NCBI GenBank assembly: GCA_947175265.1
Contig: CAMWMD010000016.1
Location: forward strand, 1-57,659
Direction: 5' to 3'
Length of the DNA stretch: 57,659 nucleotides
Source: an uncultured Porphyromonadaceae bacterium
GTDB taxonomy: Bacteria; Bacteroidota; Bacteroidia; Bacteroidales; Muribaculaceae
How positions within the stretch are numbered: the stretch's first letter is position 1; the number at the start of each line of letters is the position of its first letter. Below the pieces are notes generated by a model. The model was not told the DNA's origin, did not search any database, and saw only the letters and a list, made by a program, of their open reading frames with translations. Positions 33,149-42,757 of this stretch are shown here, piece after piece. Both the position numbers and the translations under genes were made by a program.

Positions 33149-34513
33149 TCAGTATTTGGAGGCGCGACGATAGAGGTAGATGCCGATTATCAGGTAGACC
33201 ACGTTGGGTATCTCCATGGCGATGAAGGGTGTGGTGAGTCCGGATATGGCGAACGAACTCGTTACGGTGGAGAAGAGTATGTAACTGAAACTCAGCGCGA
33301 GACCGATACCGATGTTGAGACCCATACCCCCTTTTACCTTCCGTGAAGATAGCGACATGCCGATGAGGGTTAGGATAAACGCGGCGGCCGTGGAGGCTAT
33401 GCGCTTCTCCTTCTCAATCTCGAAAGCCTTGATGTTGGCCACGCCCCTTTCTCGTTGTTTGCGCACGTATTCCGTAAGTTGGGGTGTCGTGAGAGTCTCC
33501 TGATCATTGACGGCTATCATGAAGTCTTTCGGCTCGAAGGGTATGATGGTGTCAAGACGGTTTCCTCGCGTGACAGTCTCCTTCATTCCGTCAAAATTTC
33601 GTGTCATGTAGTCACTTAGAATCCAATGGTAGGTCTTGGTAGTGTCATAACGCACTGTATTGGCCGTGGTGCGGGAGACGAGTTCGCGATTCTTGAATTT
33701 ATCAAGCGAGAAACGGTAACCCGTCTTGTTGCGGTCTTCAAAGCGTCCGATGAAAGCCACTACACCCGGCGATACCTGGAGTTGGACGTTGACGTTACTC
33801 TCTACCTTCTTGTTCTTCACATATTTGTTTGTATAAGCAATACGTCTCACGTTAGTCGGTGGAATGACGTAATTGCTCAGTACGAATGTGAAAATGGCTA
33901 TCACGGCCGCTCCCATCATATAGGGTCGCAGGAGACGGTTGAAACTCACTCCGCTTGACAGGATTGCGATGATTTCCGAATTGCCGGCCATCTTAGAGGT
34001 AAAGAAAATTACCGAGATAAACACGAAGAGGGGTGAGAGTTGATTTCCGAAATAGGGGAGGAATGAGCAGAAATAGTCGAAGATTGTCTCTTTGAAAGGG
34101 GCGACAAGGAAAGCATCGAGTTTCTCCGTTACGTCAAACATGGCAATGACGGCGAGAAAGAGAATCGTCGCAAGGAAGAAGGTCCCGAGAAATTTCTTCA
34201 GGATATAGAAGTCGAGGATGTAGATTTTGAAGGGGTTTTTCCATTTCACCCTTTTGGGCACATTTGGATTGGAGGAGACTGCGGCCTCTTCCATTTCCTG
34301 TGCGGCTTCTTCGCTCTGCTGTGCCTCCTCTTTCTCAATTTCCTGAATACCCGGCTCCATATTTTCGGAAGCATCGGCTATCACCTCGGTAGTATCGGCG
34401 ATAACTTCGGAAGCATCGGCGATACTTTCCGGCGCATCGGTGAGAGCATTCTCCTCCTTTAGTTCGGGTGACTGAGATTCAGTCGGTTTTCTTTTCTTCT
34501 TCCAAAAAAACAT
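33149..34513 (-). CDS. LptF/LptG family lipopolysaccharide export permease
   Basis: A 454-residue inner-membrane permease (YjgP/YjgQ family), which with LptB drives lipopolysaccharide from the inner membrane to the LptA bridge. The membrane core begins at about residue 95 (YILDFYILKKFLGTFFLATILF), with six segments in three N-terminal and three C-terminal ones around a periplasmic domain. The first 90 residues are unusual: Glu- and Ala-rich and repeating the motif ADASEVIADTTE, not found in usual LptG. The start 18 bases after tgt is kept because it is the only one giving a sensible gap. tgt-lptG adjacency is common in Bacteroidales. Confidence 0.88.
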   Translation of the reverse strand: MFFWKKKRKPTESQSPELKEENALTDAPESIADASEVIADTTEVIADASENMEPGIQEIEKEEAQQSEEAAQEMEEAAVSSNPNVPKRVKWKNPFKIYILDFYILKKFLGTFFLATILFLAVIAMFDVTEKLDAFLVAPFKETIFDYFCSFLPYFGNQLSPLFVFISVIFFTSKMAGNSEIIAILSSGVSFNRLLRPYMMGAAVIAIFTFVLSNYVIPPTNVRRIAYTNKYVKNKKVESNVNVQLQVSPGVVAFIGRFEDRNKTGYRFSLDKFKNRELVSRTTANTVRYDTTKTYHWILSDYMTRNFDGMKETVTRGNRLDTIIPFEPKDFMIAVNDQETLTTPQLTEYVRKQRERGVANIKAFEIEKEKRIASTAAAFILTLIGMSLSSRKVKGGMGLNIGIGLALSFSYILFSTVTSSFAISGLTTPFIAMEIPNVVYLIIGIYLYRRASKY

Positions 34514-34531
34514 TATATGAGGATTGATTGA

Positions 34532-35662
34532 TCAAAGTCTTCGGGTTACACTCTCCACCATTTTCGTTTTCCAACTTTTGAAATCACCCGCGAGGATATG
34601 TTTGCGGGCCTCCTTGACGAGCCAAAGATAGAAAGCGAGATTATGTATCGAGGCAATCTGCATGGCCAGGAGTTCCTGACTCACGAAAAGATGACGGACG
34701 TATGCCTTTGTGTACACCTCATCCACCCACGCTGCGCCCCCTTCATCAAGAGGGGTATGGTCGTCGGCCCATTTTTTGTTGCGCATGTTCATAATTCCGT
34801 TTCTGGTGAAGAGCATGCCGTTGCGGCCGTTTCGTGTTGGCATCACGCAGTCCATCATGTCTACGCCACGGTCAATGGCTTCAAGTATATTCGCGGGTGT
34901 GCCTACGCCCATCAGATAGCGGGGCTTATCCTCCGGAAGAATTTCGTTGACCACTTCAATCATCTCATACATCTTCTCGGTAGGTTCCCCTACGGCCAAT
35001 CCTCCGATTGCGTTGCCGTCGGCACCCAGACCGGCTACATGTTTGGCAGCCTCACGGCGCAATTCCGGATATACGCATCCCTGGACGATAGGGAAGAAAG
35101 TCTGGCGGTAGCCGTAGAGACCTTCCGTCTCGTTGAAATGCTTCCAACCCCTCTCGAGCCATCGCTGGGTCAGTGCGAGCGACTTCCTCGCATATTCAAG
35201 GTCAGCCGTTCCGGGGGTACACTCATCGAGCGCCATCATTATGTCAGCACCTATCACACGCTGTATATCCACCACATTCTCCGGGGTGAAAAGATGCTTG
35301 GAGCCGTCGATATGGCTTCTGAACCATGCGCCCTCCTCCTTAAGTTTACGGTTAGCCGCAAGGGAAAACACCTGAAATCCACCCGAATCGGTAAGGATAG
35401 GGCGATCCCAGCCGTTGAACTTATGCAGACCTCCGGCATTACGGAGGATATCGAGTCCCGGCCTCAGATATAGATGATAGGTATTGCCGAGAATTATCTT
35501 GGCGTCAATGTCATCCCTCAATTCGCGTGTATGCACACCCTTCACGCTGCCGACCGTGCCGACAGGCATAAAGATAGGGGTCGGCACATCGCCGTGATCC
35601 GTCTTCAGCACACCGGCCCGCGCCTCCGTATCCGGCGCTGTACCCTCTAATATGAAATCCAT
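34532..35662 (-). CDS. tgt: tRNA-guanine transglycosylase (Tgt)
   Basis: Tgt exchanges guanine-34 for preQ1 in tRNAs with GUN anticodons on the way to queuosine. The 376-residue protein has the TDSGGFQVFSLA motif with D92 and the nucleophile D271 in DCVMPTRNGRNG. The structural zinc site of typical bacterial Tgt (CxCxxC plus a distant His) is altered: residues 305-318 hold no cysteine, while H340 remains. I recall that Bacteroidetes enzymes share this loss. The gene precedes lptG by 18 bases, in a probable operon. Confidence 0.95.
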   Translation of the reverse strand: MDFILEGTAPDTEARAGVLKTDHGDVPTPIFMPVGTVGSVKGVHTRELRDDIDAKIILGNTYHLYLRPGLDILRNAGGLHKFNGWDRPILTDSGGFQVFSLAANRKLKEEGAWFRSHIDGSKHLFTPENVVDIQRVIGADIMMALDECTPGTADLEYARKSLALTQRWLERGWKHFNETEGLYGYRQTFFPIVQGCVYPELRREAAKHVAGLGADGNAIGGLAVGEPTEKMYEMIEVVNEILPEDKPRYLMGVGTPANILEAIDRGVDMMDCVMPTRNGRNGMLFTRNGIMNMRNKKWADDHTPLDEGGAAWVDEVYTKAYVRHLFVSQELLAMQIASIHNLAFYLWLVKEARKHILAGDFKSWKTKMVESVTRRL

Positions 35663-35741
35663 ATTTTACTTAAAATTTATGCAAAGATAGTGTAAAGGTG
35701 TGAAAACGGCAAATTTGTGGTTCCTTCGGTGGGTAGGGGAT

Positions 35742-37157
35742 TTACTCGGTGAGGTATTTCATCAGTGTTTCGCGGGTGGCCACTCGTGAGGCGGGCGTGC
35801 CGGCGTGGGGCATCGAAAGTTCGGCCTTCACATCGTCAAGATCGCCGCAAATTGATGAGTCAACTTTCCCGGTGGCAAATATCTTCTCTATTTCCGGAAG
35901 CATGTTCGTCAGGTTGAGGTCAAGTATAGTGCAGATGTAGAAACCGGGAACTTCCTGATTGAACCAGGTGCCCTCTTCAAGACGTTGTGGCAGTTTATCC
36001 ACAAAATCCTTGAGAATTGATATGGCTTCCTCTTTAAGGTCGGGATATTTCTCAATCAACCCGGTGATGTATTCGGAAAAGAAGATATAGGAATTGCTTG
36101 AATGGCCCTTCTCATTCAGGAATGTGCGGATAGCATCCAGTCGTTCCTTATCAGGATAGGTGGCCAGCATAGCCGGAAGGAGGTATTCTGACGACTCCAC
36201 ATCAAGATGCGCATATTGGAAATCGGAGGTCTGCCTCAGTATCTCCATTGCTGCAGTGAAGCTCTCTTTGCTTTCCATGATAGCAAGCAGAAGGAGTGAA
36301 TCCATCAATAATGTGTTGTCGGGAAGGAATTTCCTATTTTCGTTTATGATTGGATAAGTCTTGCCTATTTGCCAGAGTATGAGGTTAAGGATGTCTCGAG
36401 CGGCCTCATCGTGGGGGAGTGCCAGAATTTTATCCACATCCTTTCGGGAAAGTTGTTTGTCGATGTCTTTATTCAGAAGGATGTCGCCTATCAGGGGATG
36501 CGTCAGTTGAGGCTCGGCGGGATATTGCGGATAATCATAGTGAAAACGGTCTTTCTCTTCCTTAATCCATGTATCCTCGTCTTCATCAAAGTCTATGTCT
36601 GTAGGGTGGTCGCTTATAATGAAGTCGAAATCATCTCCAAGTTTCTTCTTCAACTTCGGTATGAGCATCGCCTCGGGAGAACCGGCCTCCGTAATGAGCA
36701 AATATTTTCCGTTCCTGCCAAACTCCATCTCCATAAGAGGAATGTCGTCATTATCTTCCGCGAGAAGATTTTTCCAAAGTCGGAAAGAGGGGTGAGGATT
36801 TATTTCAATCTCTTCTGCAAATTCCTCAGCACCATATATCATATTATGGACCAAGGGATAGTCGCATTCCATAAGAATCTCGCTATTCTCTTTTATATAG
36901 TCGTCGAATCTCTCTTTCTCGAGGTTTACGTTGCCGAATACATCCTTTATTCCGAGACACCATAGGTCAATAAGGAAATTCGCTGTGCATAGTTTTCCGT
37001 TACCTCTGGTACGGCTGATGATGGCCATAACTTCACCGGCCTCTTTATAATTTTTTGATATGAAGCATTTGTAAAGAGGGAGGTTTGAAGCCTTCTCTTT
37101 AAGGAATTTTTCAGGAGAAAGGGGAGTAGACTGTTTATTGCTTTTCTTTTTTGCCAT
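35742..37157 (-). CDS. Hypothetical protein, 471 residues
   Basis: I do not recognise this protein. It begins with a Lys-rich stretch, followed by a region with NFLIDLWCLGIKDVFG (about residue 62) and IYGAEEFAEEIEIN (about residue 108), then an acidic middle portion and a mostly helical C-terminal half with repeat-like segments that resemble HEAT or TPR helices. There is no signal peptide or membrane segment, so it is probably cytoplasmic. It lies 38 bases downstream of the B3/B4-domain gene on the same strand and is probably cotranscribed with it. The frame is open and intact over 1.4 kb with normal codon use, so it is a real gene. Confidence 0.65.
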   Translation of the reverse strand: MAKKKSNKQSTPLSPEKFLKEKASNLPLYKCFISKNYKEAGEVMAIISRTRGNGKLCTANFLIDLWCLGIKDVFGNVNLEKERFDDYIKENSEILMECDYPLVHNMIYGAEEFAEEIEINPHPSFRLWKNLLAEDNDDIPLMEMEFGRNGKYLLITEAGSPEAMLIPKLKKKLGDDFDFIISDHPTDIDFDEDEDTWIKEEKDRFHYDYPQYPAEPQLTHPLIGDILLNKDIDKQLSRKDVDKILALPHDEAARDILNLILWQIGKTYPIINENRKFLPDNTLLMDSLLLLAIMESKESFTAAMEILRQTSDFQYAHLDVESSEYLLPAMLATYPDKERLDAIRTFLNEKGHSSNSYIFFSEYITGLIEKYPDLKEEAISILKDFVDKLPQRLEEGTWFNQEVPGFYICTILDLNLTNMLPEIEKIFATGKVDSSICGDLDDVKAELSMPHAGTPASRVATRETLMKYLTE

Positions 37158-37195
37158 GGTGTAAGAGAAATTAAATTAAAAGTGAATATGAAAAA

Positions 37196-37870
37196 TTAAG
37201 GACGACGGATAATCGTCTCTATATTCTTGGCCGCGCAATGTCTCTCAAGCAAATCCTTGAGCAATTTTCCTGCGCATTCAGGAGATATGTAGGAAGAATC
37301 ATATATGTTCAGGCATACGGAAATCCTTTTTGTGTCAGGCGAGACTTTCGTGCGTTCATGGTCGCTCGTCGGGGTGCCGATGCCTCCCACGGAATCGCGT
37401 ATGACAGGTAGCCCCTCGATATTGAGGGGGCCTCTGCCGATCCCTTCGTAGGGTTCGTTGTGCCGGCCCACGCCTACACGCAGCGTGTCGCCTGCTATCT
37501 TATCTCTGTCGAACACGCCGAGACTGCTCCCCGTGGTCAGAGACACCATATTCCCGGTGTCGACGAGAGAATCCACATTGTAGAGGCCGAGTCCTTTTAT
37601 TATTCGCCTCATCAGTTGTTCCTGTGAGGGGCGATACCTGTTAGGGTCTTTCCCGAAACTCTTGTATGCTTTGCGGGTAGCGGCTATAGGCGGGATCTTG
37701 TTGACTTCGGGGAGCGAAAAACGGGATGCAATGTCGGCGCATAGCATGTCCATTTCCTCCTTCAATTGAGGGGATGTCGGATTGTTTTCAACGTCTGCCT
37801 CAAGATAGAGCATTGCATAACCGGGTGCTCCATCCCGGAAAATTTCTTCAAATTCAATCGTCTTGTCCAT
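37196..37870 (-). CDS. B3/B4 tRNA-binding domain protein
   Basis: A 224-residue protein consisting of a B3/B4 domain, the fold found in the beta subunit of phenylalanyl-tRNA synthetase. Typical sequence features are IPPIAATRKAYKSFGKDPNRYRPS and a GLGLYNVDSLVDTGNMVSL segment. Stand-alone versions are proposed to edit mischarged tRNA or bind tRNA, but without direct proof for this family. It starts just 38 bases upstream of the 471-residue hypothetical gene and may work with it. Confidence 0.82.
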   Translation of the reverse strand: MDKTIEFEEIFRDGAPGYAMLYLEADVENNPTSPQLKEEMDMLCADIASRFSLPEVNKIPPIAATRKAYKSFGKDPNRYRPSQEQLMRRIIKGLGLYNVDSLVDTGNMVSLTTGSSLGVFDRDKIAGDTLRVGVGRHNEPYEGIGRGPLNIEGLPVIRDSVGGIGTPTSDHERTKVSPDTKRISVCLNIYDSSYISPECAGKLLKDLLERHCAAKNIETIIRRP

Positions 37871-38100
37871 ATAAGGTGATGACTGAGGGTCGGGCCATTC
37901 AGAGGCTTACGGCAAAAATAGTAAATTTATTTGAGATAATAGGAGAAAGTGGAAATTTTTCAAGATAAAAAGGGAAATTTAATTAAATATTAGGTTTAGC
38001 CCCATCACTATAGAGTCGCATGTCATGAAGATATATCCCATACTCTTTTCTTTTGACATGGAATGGATTCTGAGGGAGAGGAAGTAGGGCTTATGGGTAT

Positions 38101-38135
38101 AAAAAAAGGCAACCTCCGCAAAGAGATTGCCTTTC
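38101..38135 (-). terminator. Terminator after the ABM-domain gene
   Basis: On the minus strand AAAGGCAATCTC pairs with GAGGTTGCCTTT (one G-T pair) around TTTGCG, followed by a run of at least five T. Confidence 0.8.
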
Positions 38136-38154
38136 AATCGCAACGATTATTTTT

Positions 38155-38433
38155 TTAGAATTCAAACTCCTCCATGGTCATGTTGGCCAAACTCTCGAGT
38201 TCGGGGACGAGACGTTTGAAGTGCTCGCTCTCCGAATGAGCCTTGAGGTCTTCGCGTGATTCCCAAGTCTCAACAATCATGAGACGGTCATCATTTGTGA
38301 GCGACCCGTAAAGGTCGTAAGATATACAGCCCTTGTCGCGGAGGGAGAAGGCCACAAGTTCGGTAGCCTTTTCAATAGCCTTTTTCCTTTTGTCCTCATC
38401 TTCTGTAATGAGGGAAACATTAAGTCTGATCAT
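38155..38433 (-). CDS. Antibiotic biosynthesis monooxygenase (ABM)-fold protein
   Basis: A 92-residue dimeric alpha-beta barrel (ABM/YgiN-like) protein. The open frame begins at 38484, but the ATG at 38433 gives the family start MIRLNVSLITED. Features include the DKGCISYDLYGSL and LMIVETWESREDLKAHSES stretches, typical of putative quinol monooxygenases. The reaction is uncertain; many members lack an identified substrate. It lies 74 bases downstream of dnaK on the same strand, so it may be read through from the dnaK promoter, and is followed by a terminator. Confidence 0.82.
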   Translation of the reverse strand: MIRLNVSLITEDEDKRKKAIEKATELVAFSLRDKGCISYDLYGSLTNDDRLMIVETWESREDLKAHSESEHFKRLVPELESLANMTMEEFEF

Positions 38434-38507
38434 TTTCAATACGTATTTATAAGATTGAAGCGCACCATTTAGGGTACGCTTCAACGATGTTATCTAAAAA
38501 GTTTCTA

Positions 38508-40400
38508 TTACTTCACTTCCTCGAAGTCAACGTCTGTGATGTCCTTCTCCTCGTTGTGCGGAGCCTGTGCACCGGCCTGCGGGCCAGCCTGTGCGCCTGC
38601 CTGCTGAGCGTTTGCTATATCCTGCGCTGCAGCCTGGAATGCATCATTGACAGCCTTCTCGGCAGAATCAATATCTTCAACAAGCTGGTTCTTGTGAACC
38701 TCTTTCAGACGGTCGATAGCCGACTGGATAGCCGCTTTCTTGTCGGCCGGAATCTTATCGCCGAGCTCATCGAGTTGCTTCTGGCTCTGGAATGCCATAG
38801 AATCAGCATGGTTGAGTTTGTCGATTCTCTCCTTAGCCTTCTTATCAGCCTCCTCGTTTGCCTTAGCCTCATCGCGCATACGCTGGATTTCAGCGTCGCT
38901 AAGACCGCTTGAAGCCTCGATACGGATCGACTGTTCCTTACCTGTTGCCTTATCCTTAGCGGATACGTTGAGGATACCGTTGGCATCAACCTCGAAGGTA
39001 ACTTCAATCTGAGGCACACCACGCGGTGCGGGAGCAATGCCTGAGAGGTTGAACTCACCGAGGAGTTTGTCGTCTGCTGCCATAGGACGCTCACCCTGGA
39101 GGACACGGATTGTCACTTCCGGCTGGTTATCCTGTGCAGTTGAGAATGTCTCGCTCTTACGGGTCGGGATTGTGGTGTTAGCCTCGATAAGTTTGGTCAT
39201 TACGCCACCGAGTGTCTCGATACCGATTGAAAGAGGCACGACATCAAGAAGAAGCACGTCTTTCACATCGCCACTGAGGACACCACCCTGGATTGCTGCA
39301 CCGATTGCCACAACCTCATCAGGGTTGACACCCTTGTTGGGTTCCTTACCGAAAATCTCCTTAACCTTAGCCTGGATAGCGGGGATACGTGTAGAACCAC
39401 CCACGAGAATCACCTCATCAATCTCGCTTGCAGTGTAGCCTGCATCCTTAAGGGCGTTGACGCAAGGAGCGACAACAGCGTCGATAAGTTTGTGTGCGAG
39501 CTGCTCGAAATGACTTCTTGTGAGAGTTTTCACAAGGTGCTTCGGGCCTGAAGCGGTAGCTGTTATATAAGGAAGGTTGATTTCTGTAGAGGAAGAACTT
39601 GAAAGTTCGATCTTAGCCTTCTCGGCAGCCTCCTTAAGACGCTGCATGGCCATAGGATCCTGACGGAGATCAACGCCTTCATCTTTCTTAAATTCGTCGG
39701 CGAGCCAGTCGATAATCACGTGGTCGAAGTCATCACCGCCGAGGTGAGTATCACCGTTGGTGGATTTCACTTCAAACACACCGTCGCCAAGTTCAAGGAT
39801 AGAGATATCGAATGTACCGCCACCGAGGTCGAATACCGCGATTTTCTGTTCCTTCTCGCTCTTGTCAAGACCATAAGCCAATGCAGCGGCTGTAGGCTCG
39901 TTGACAATACGTTTTACCTTAAGGCCAGCAATCTCACCTGCCTCTTTTGTAGCCTGACGCTGAGAATCGTCGAAGTATGCGGGGACAGTGATGACGGCTT
40001 CAGTCACCTCCTGGCCGAGATAATCCTCGGCAGTCTTCTTCATCTTCTGGAGAATCATAGCGGAAATCTCCTGCGGAGTGTAGTCGCGGCCGTCGATGTC
40101 AACCTTCGGCATATTGTTCTGGCAAACCACTTTATAGGGAACGCGCTTGATTTCATCCTCGACCTGGTTGCAGGTCTCACCCATGAAACGTTTGATAGAA
40201 TAGATTGTGCGGGTAGGGTTGGTTATAGCCTGACGTTTTGCAGGATCACCTACTTTACGCTCACCACCGTCGACGAAAGCCACTACGGAAGGAGTGGTGT
40301 TACGTCCTTCGTTGTTCGGAATCACAACGGGGTCCTTGCCTTCAAGAACAGCAACGCAGCTGTTGGTGGTACCCAAGTCAATACCAATAATTTTTCCCAT
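38508..40400 (-). CDS. dnaK: Chaperone DnaK (Hsp70)
   Basis: DnaK is the ATP-dependent Hsp70 that folds nascent and stress-damaged proteins. The 630-residue protein has [17 protein letters not shown] at the N-terminus, [17 protein letters not shown], and the [16 protein letters not shown] signature of the nucleotide-binding domain, then a beta-sandwich substrate domain starting with the linker [18 protein letters not shown] and a Gln/Ala-rich C-terminal tail ending in acidic residues. dnaJ and grpE are not next to it. A hairpin in the leader is described separately. Confidence 0.98.
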   Translation of the reverse strand: MGKIIGIDLGTTNSCVAVLEGKDPVVIPNNEGRNTTPSVVAFVDGGERKVGDPAKRQAITNPTRTIYSIKRFMGETCNQVEDEIKRVPYKVVCQNNMPKVDIDGRDYTPQEISAMILQKMKKTAEDYLGQEVTEAVITVPAYFDDSQRQATKEAGEIAGLKVKRIVNEPTAAALAYGLDKSEKEQKIAVFDLGGGTFDISILELGDGVFEVKSTNGDTHLGGDDFDHVIIDWLADEFKKDEGVDLRQDPMAMQRLKEAAEKAKIELSSSSSTEINLPYITATASGPKHLVKTLTRSHFEQLAHKLIDAVVAPCVNALKDAGYTASEIDEVILVGGSTRIPAIQAKVKEIFGKEPNKGVNPDEVVAIGAAIQGGVLSGDVKDVLLLDVVPLSIGIETLGGVMTKLIEANTTIPTRKSETFSTAQDNQPEVTIRVLQGERPMAADDKLLGEFNLSGIAPAPRGVPQIEVTFEVDANGILNVSAKDKATGKEQSIRIEASSGLSDAEIQRMRDEAKANEEADKKAKERIDKLNHADSMAFQSQKQLDELGDKIPADKKAAIQSAIDRLKEVHKNQLVEDIDSAEKAVNDAFQAAAQDIANAQQAGAQAGPQAGAQAPHNEEKDITDVDFEEVK

Positions 40401-40440
40401 AATATTGTCTATAATTAGTAATTTTTTGATTTTTCAGCTT

Positions 40441-40475
40441 ATTGAGTGGGGAACTCGTTTTCCCCTTCGCTCAAT
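40441..40475 (-). promoter_or_regulatory. Hairpin in the dnaK leader
   Basis: ATTGAG pairs with CTCAAT and GGGGA with TCCCC, with a small internal loop, 41-75 bases before the dnaK ATG. It has no T run, so it is not a terminator; a control role is only inferred. Confidence 0.4.
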
Positions 40476-40773
40476 TTATAAACAAATAGTATGCTAAATG
40501 TTTCATTTTTGAATAATGATTTATGCGAAATATTTTGTAAATATTTGGTATTTAATTGAATGTGTGGTATGGTGTGAAGATGGCGGGATTTTGCCGTGAG
40601 GGGAGAGATATGACAGAACCGTCAAATATTATGTCAGAATCAGCAAAATGGGGGGGATTTGCTCTTGTACGGCCACCACTGCACAGGGGAGGGGAATGGC
40701 CGTTTTTAACATGATATGAGAGGAAAAACGATAAAAAAAGTGTCTCAATTGCTGAAAATAAATAAAAAATAGT

Positions 40774-40781
40774 TAACTTTG
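40774..40781 (+). promoter_or_regulatory. -7 element for spt
   Basis: TAACTTTG lies 78 bases before the ATG at 40860, preceded by ATTG 22 bases upstream. Confidence 0.5.
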
Positions 40782-40859
40782 CAGCCTGAATATTCCGCTC
40801 TTACCGACTTAAGGGGGCCAGATGAGGCTGCGGGGTCTTCGGCAAGAAATTATTACTTG

Positions 40860-42053
40860 ATGAATATGAAACTACTGCAAGAGAAGCTGTCAAAATATGA
40901 TGCGCCTCAAAAGGCGATGGCAGCCGGAGTATACCCTTATTTCCGCCCGATATCAAGCGAGCAGAACACGGAAGTGCTCATGAACGGCAAGAAAGTGCTG
41001 ATGTTCGGTTCCAACAGTTATATGGGGCTTACGAACCATCCGAAAGTGATCGAGGCTGCTGTCGAGGCCACGAAGAAATATGGTACAGGTATGGCTGGCT
41101 CGCCATTCCTAAACGGCACCCTTGATATTCATAAGCAACTTGAGGCGCGTCTCGCCGATTATGTCGGCAAAGAAGACGCTATGCTTTTCAGCACCGGTTT
41201 CGGTGTGAATCTCGGTGTCGTCTCTACATTGACCGGTCGCGAGGATTACGTCATTCTTGATGAGCAGGACCACGCCTCCATTATAGAGGGTCGGCGCCTG
41301 TCGATGTCGAAATACCTTAAATATAAGCACAACGACATGGAGAGCCTTGAGAATCAACTCAAGCGTTGCGAGCCTGACAAGGTGAAACTTATTGTTACCG
41401 ACGGCGTCTTCTCTATGGAGGGCGACGTGGCTAATCTTCCTAAGATTGTGGAGTTGGCGAAACAGTACAATGCTGCTGTGATGGTTGACGAAGCGCACGG
41501 CATTGGTGTGTTCGGGAAGGGTGGCCGCGGTACATGCGACCATTTCGGCGTGACAAAGGATGTCGACCTCATCATGGGTACATTCTCCAAGTCGTTTGCC
41601 TCACTCGGCGGTTTCATCGCTACGGATAAGGTGATCACCAACTTCTTGCGTCACCATACCCGCTCCTATATATTCACGGCCAGCATCACTCCGGGCGCTA
41701 CGGCAGCGGTGAATGCGGCGCTCGACATAATGCTCAATGAGCCGGAGCGTCAGGAGCATCTCTGGAAAATCACCAACTTCGCCCTTGAGCAGTTCCGTGA
41801 GATGGGGTGCGAGATAGGCCACACTTCCACTCCTATCATCCCCCTCTTTATCCGAGATGATTACAAGACATTCCAGGTGACACGCGATCTCCTTGATGAA
41901 GGTGTGTTCGTGAATCCTGTGGTTACTCCGGCTGTTGCTCCGCAGGACACTCTCATCCGATATTCCCTCATGGCTACCCACACGAAGGAGCAGGTGGAGC
42001 GTTCAATAGAAGCAATCCGCAAGGTCTTCAAGAAGCACGACATTATAAAGTGA
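40860..42053 (+). CDS. spt: Serine palmitoyltransferase (alpha-oxoamine synthase family)
   Basis: Spt joins L-serine and palmitoyl-CoA to give 3-ketodihydrosphingosine, the first step of the sphingolipid synthesis for which Bacteroidetes are known. The 397-residue protein from the ATG at 40860 has the full PLP set of the family: H138 in DEQDHAS, D210 and H213 in VDEAHGIG, and the Schiff-base lysine K244 in TFSKSFASLGG. Length agrees with Sphingobacterium Spt (399). An in-frame ATG six bases later is equally possible, and a TTG start inside the promoter is rejected. The substrate call over KBL or BioF paralogues rests on overall similarity, so it is likely but not proven. Confidence 0.87.
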   Translation: MNMKLLQEKLSKYDAPQKAMAAGVYPYFRPISSEQNTEVLMNGKKVLMFGSNSYMGLTNHPKVIEAAVEATKKYGTGMAGSPFLNGTLDIHKQLEARLADYVGKEDAMLFSTGFGVNLGVVSTLTGREDYVILDEQDHASIIEGRRLSMSKYLKYKHNDMESLENQLKRCEPDKVKLIVTDGVFSMEGDVANLPKIVELAKQYNAAVMVDEAHGIGVFGKGGRGTCDHFGVTKDVDLIMGTFSKSFASLGGFIATDKVITNFLRHHTRSYIFTASITPGATAAVNAALDIMLNEPERQEHLWKITNFALEQFREMGCEIGHTSTPIIPLFIRDDYKTFQVTRDLLDEGVFVNPVVTPAVAPQDTLIRYSLMATHTKEQVERSIEAIRKVFKKHDIIK

Positions 42054-42083
42054 TTCCACCTTCCGAAGCGGCCTAAATAATAA

Positions 42084-42140
42084 AGCGTTCCGCATAACGT
42101 CTTCATCAGAATTTGAGACGTTATGCGGAACGCTCTTTTT
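42084..42140 (+). terminator. spt terminator
   Basis: A perfect 19-base-pair stem (AGCGTTCCGCATAACGTCT and its complement) with a 13-base loop, followed by CTTTTT, 30 bases past the stop. Confidence 0.92.
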
Positions 42141-42271
42141 ACAGGATATAACAACCGCTTTCAAATGTTTCATTTAGATAATATGAGAATAGTTTGGCAA
42201 TATGGAGTGTTTGGATTAAATTCGCGTTGAGAGCAGAAAGTTCGTAATGAAAACTTCAAAAAGATTATGTC

Positions 42272-42586
42272 ATGGCATGCAGCATTGAGTTTATTGAAAC
42301 GTTGTGCGACCTTCTTTCCCCGCTTGGAGAAGTGAGGAGCCGTAAGATGATGGGAGATTATGTGATATACGTAAATGAAAAGTGCGTCATCACAGCGTGC
42401 GATAATATAGCCTACATCAAGAAACTTCCTTGTCTGGCCGAACTCATGGAAGGTGAGGCATGCGGATGCCCTTATTCAGGAGCAAAGGTGGCCTATATTC
42501 TTGACCTTTCACGCCGGGAAAAGGTGTTGAAGGCAATAGAAATTATTTGGGACAAGTTGCCTTTTCCCAAATCAAAGAGGAGATGA
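42272..42586 (+). CDS. TfoX N-terminal domain protein
   Basis: A 104-residue protein of the TfoX/Sxy N-terminal family: LCDLLSPLGEVRSRKMMGDYVIYVN followed by CVITACDNIAYIKKLP, and the typical end AKVAYILDLSRREKVLKAIE. The C-terminal domain of competence regulators is absent, as in many short family members of unknown role. No competence genes are near. It is flanked by the spt terminator and an AT-rich gap, thus probably its own unit. Confidence 0.82.
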   Translation: MACSIEFIETLCDLLSPLGEVRSRKMMGDYVIYVNEKCVITACDNIAYIKKLPCLAELMEGEACGCPYSGAKVAYILDLSRREKVLKAIEIIWDKLPFPKSKRR

Positions 42587-42757
42587 GAACATTCAGAAAA
42601 GCATTCTGTCAATGCAATGGGGTAAAAAAGTAAAGCGTTATATAAAATATTGTGTGATTTATTTTGCGAGAATGCTTATTTGAATTAATTTCGCAACATT
42701 AAATCTCCTCAACAGTGCATAAGGTAGAAAATTAAAAAGTAAAAAACTCAATAAGGC

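Larger units (their letters stand above)
40401..40859. other. 459-base region between dnaK and spt
   Basis: The region holds the dnaK leader with an imperfect hairpin (40441-40475) and the spt promoter near 40774. No ORF that I trust, no tRNA and no CIRCE operator are seen. Confidence 0.6.

Noticed and set aside
42272..42586. Competence locus from TfoX-like and CinA-like genes
   Set aside because: TfoX here is a lone N-terminal domain and CinA is an NMN amidohydrolase; they are 12 kb apart and no DNA-uptake genes are near.
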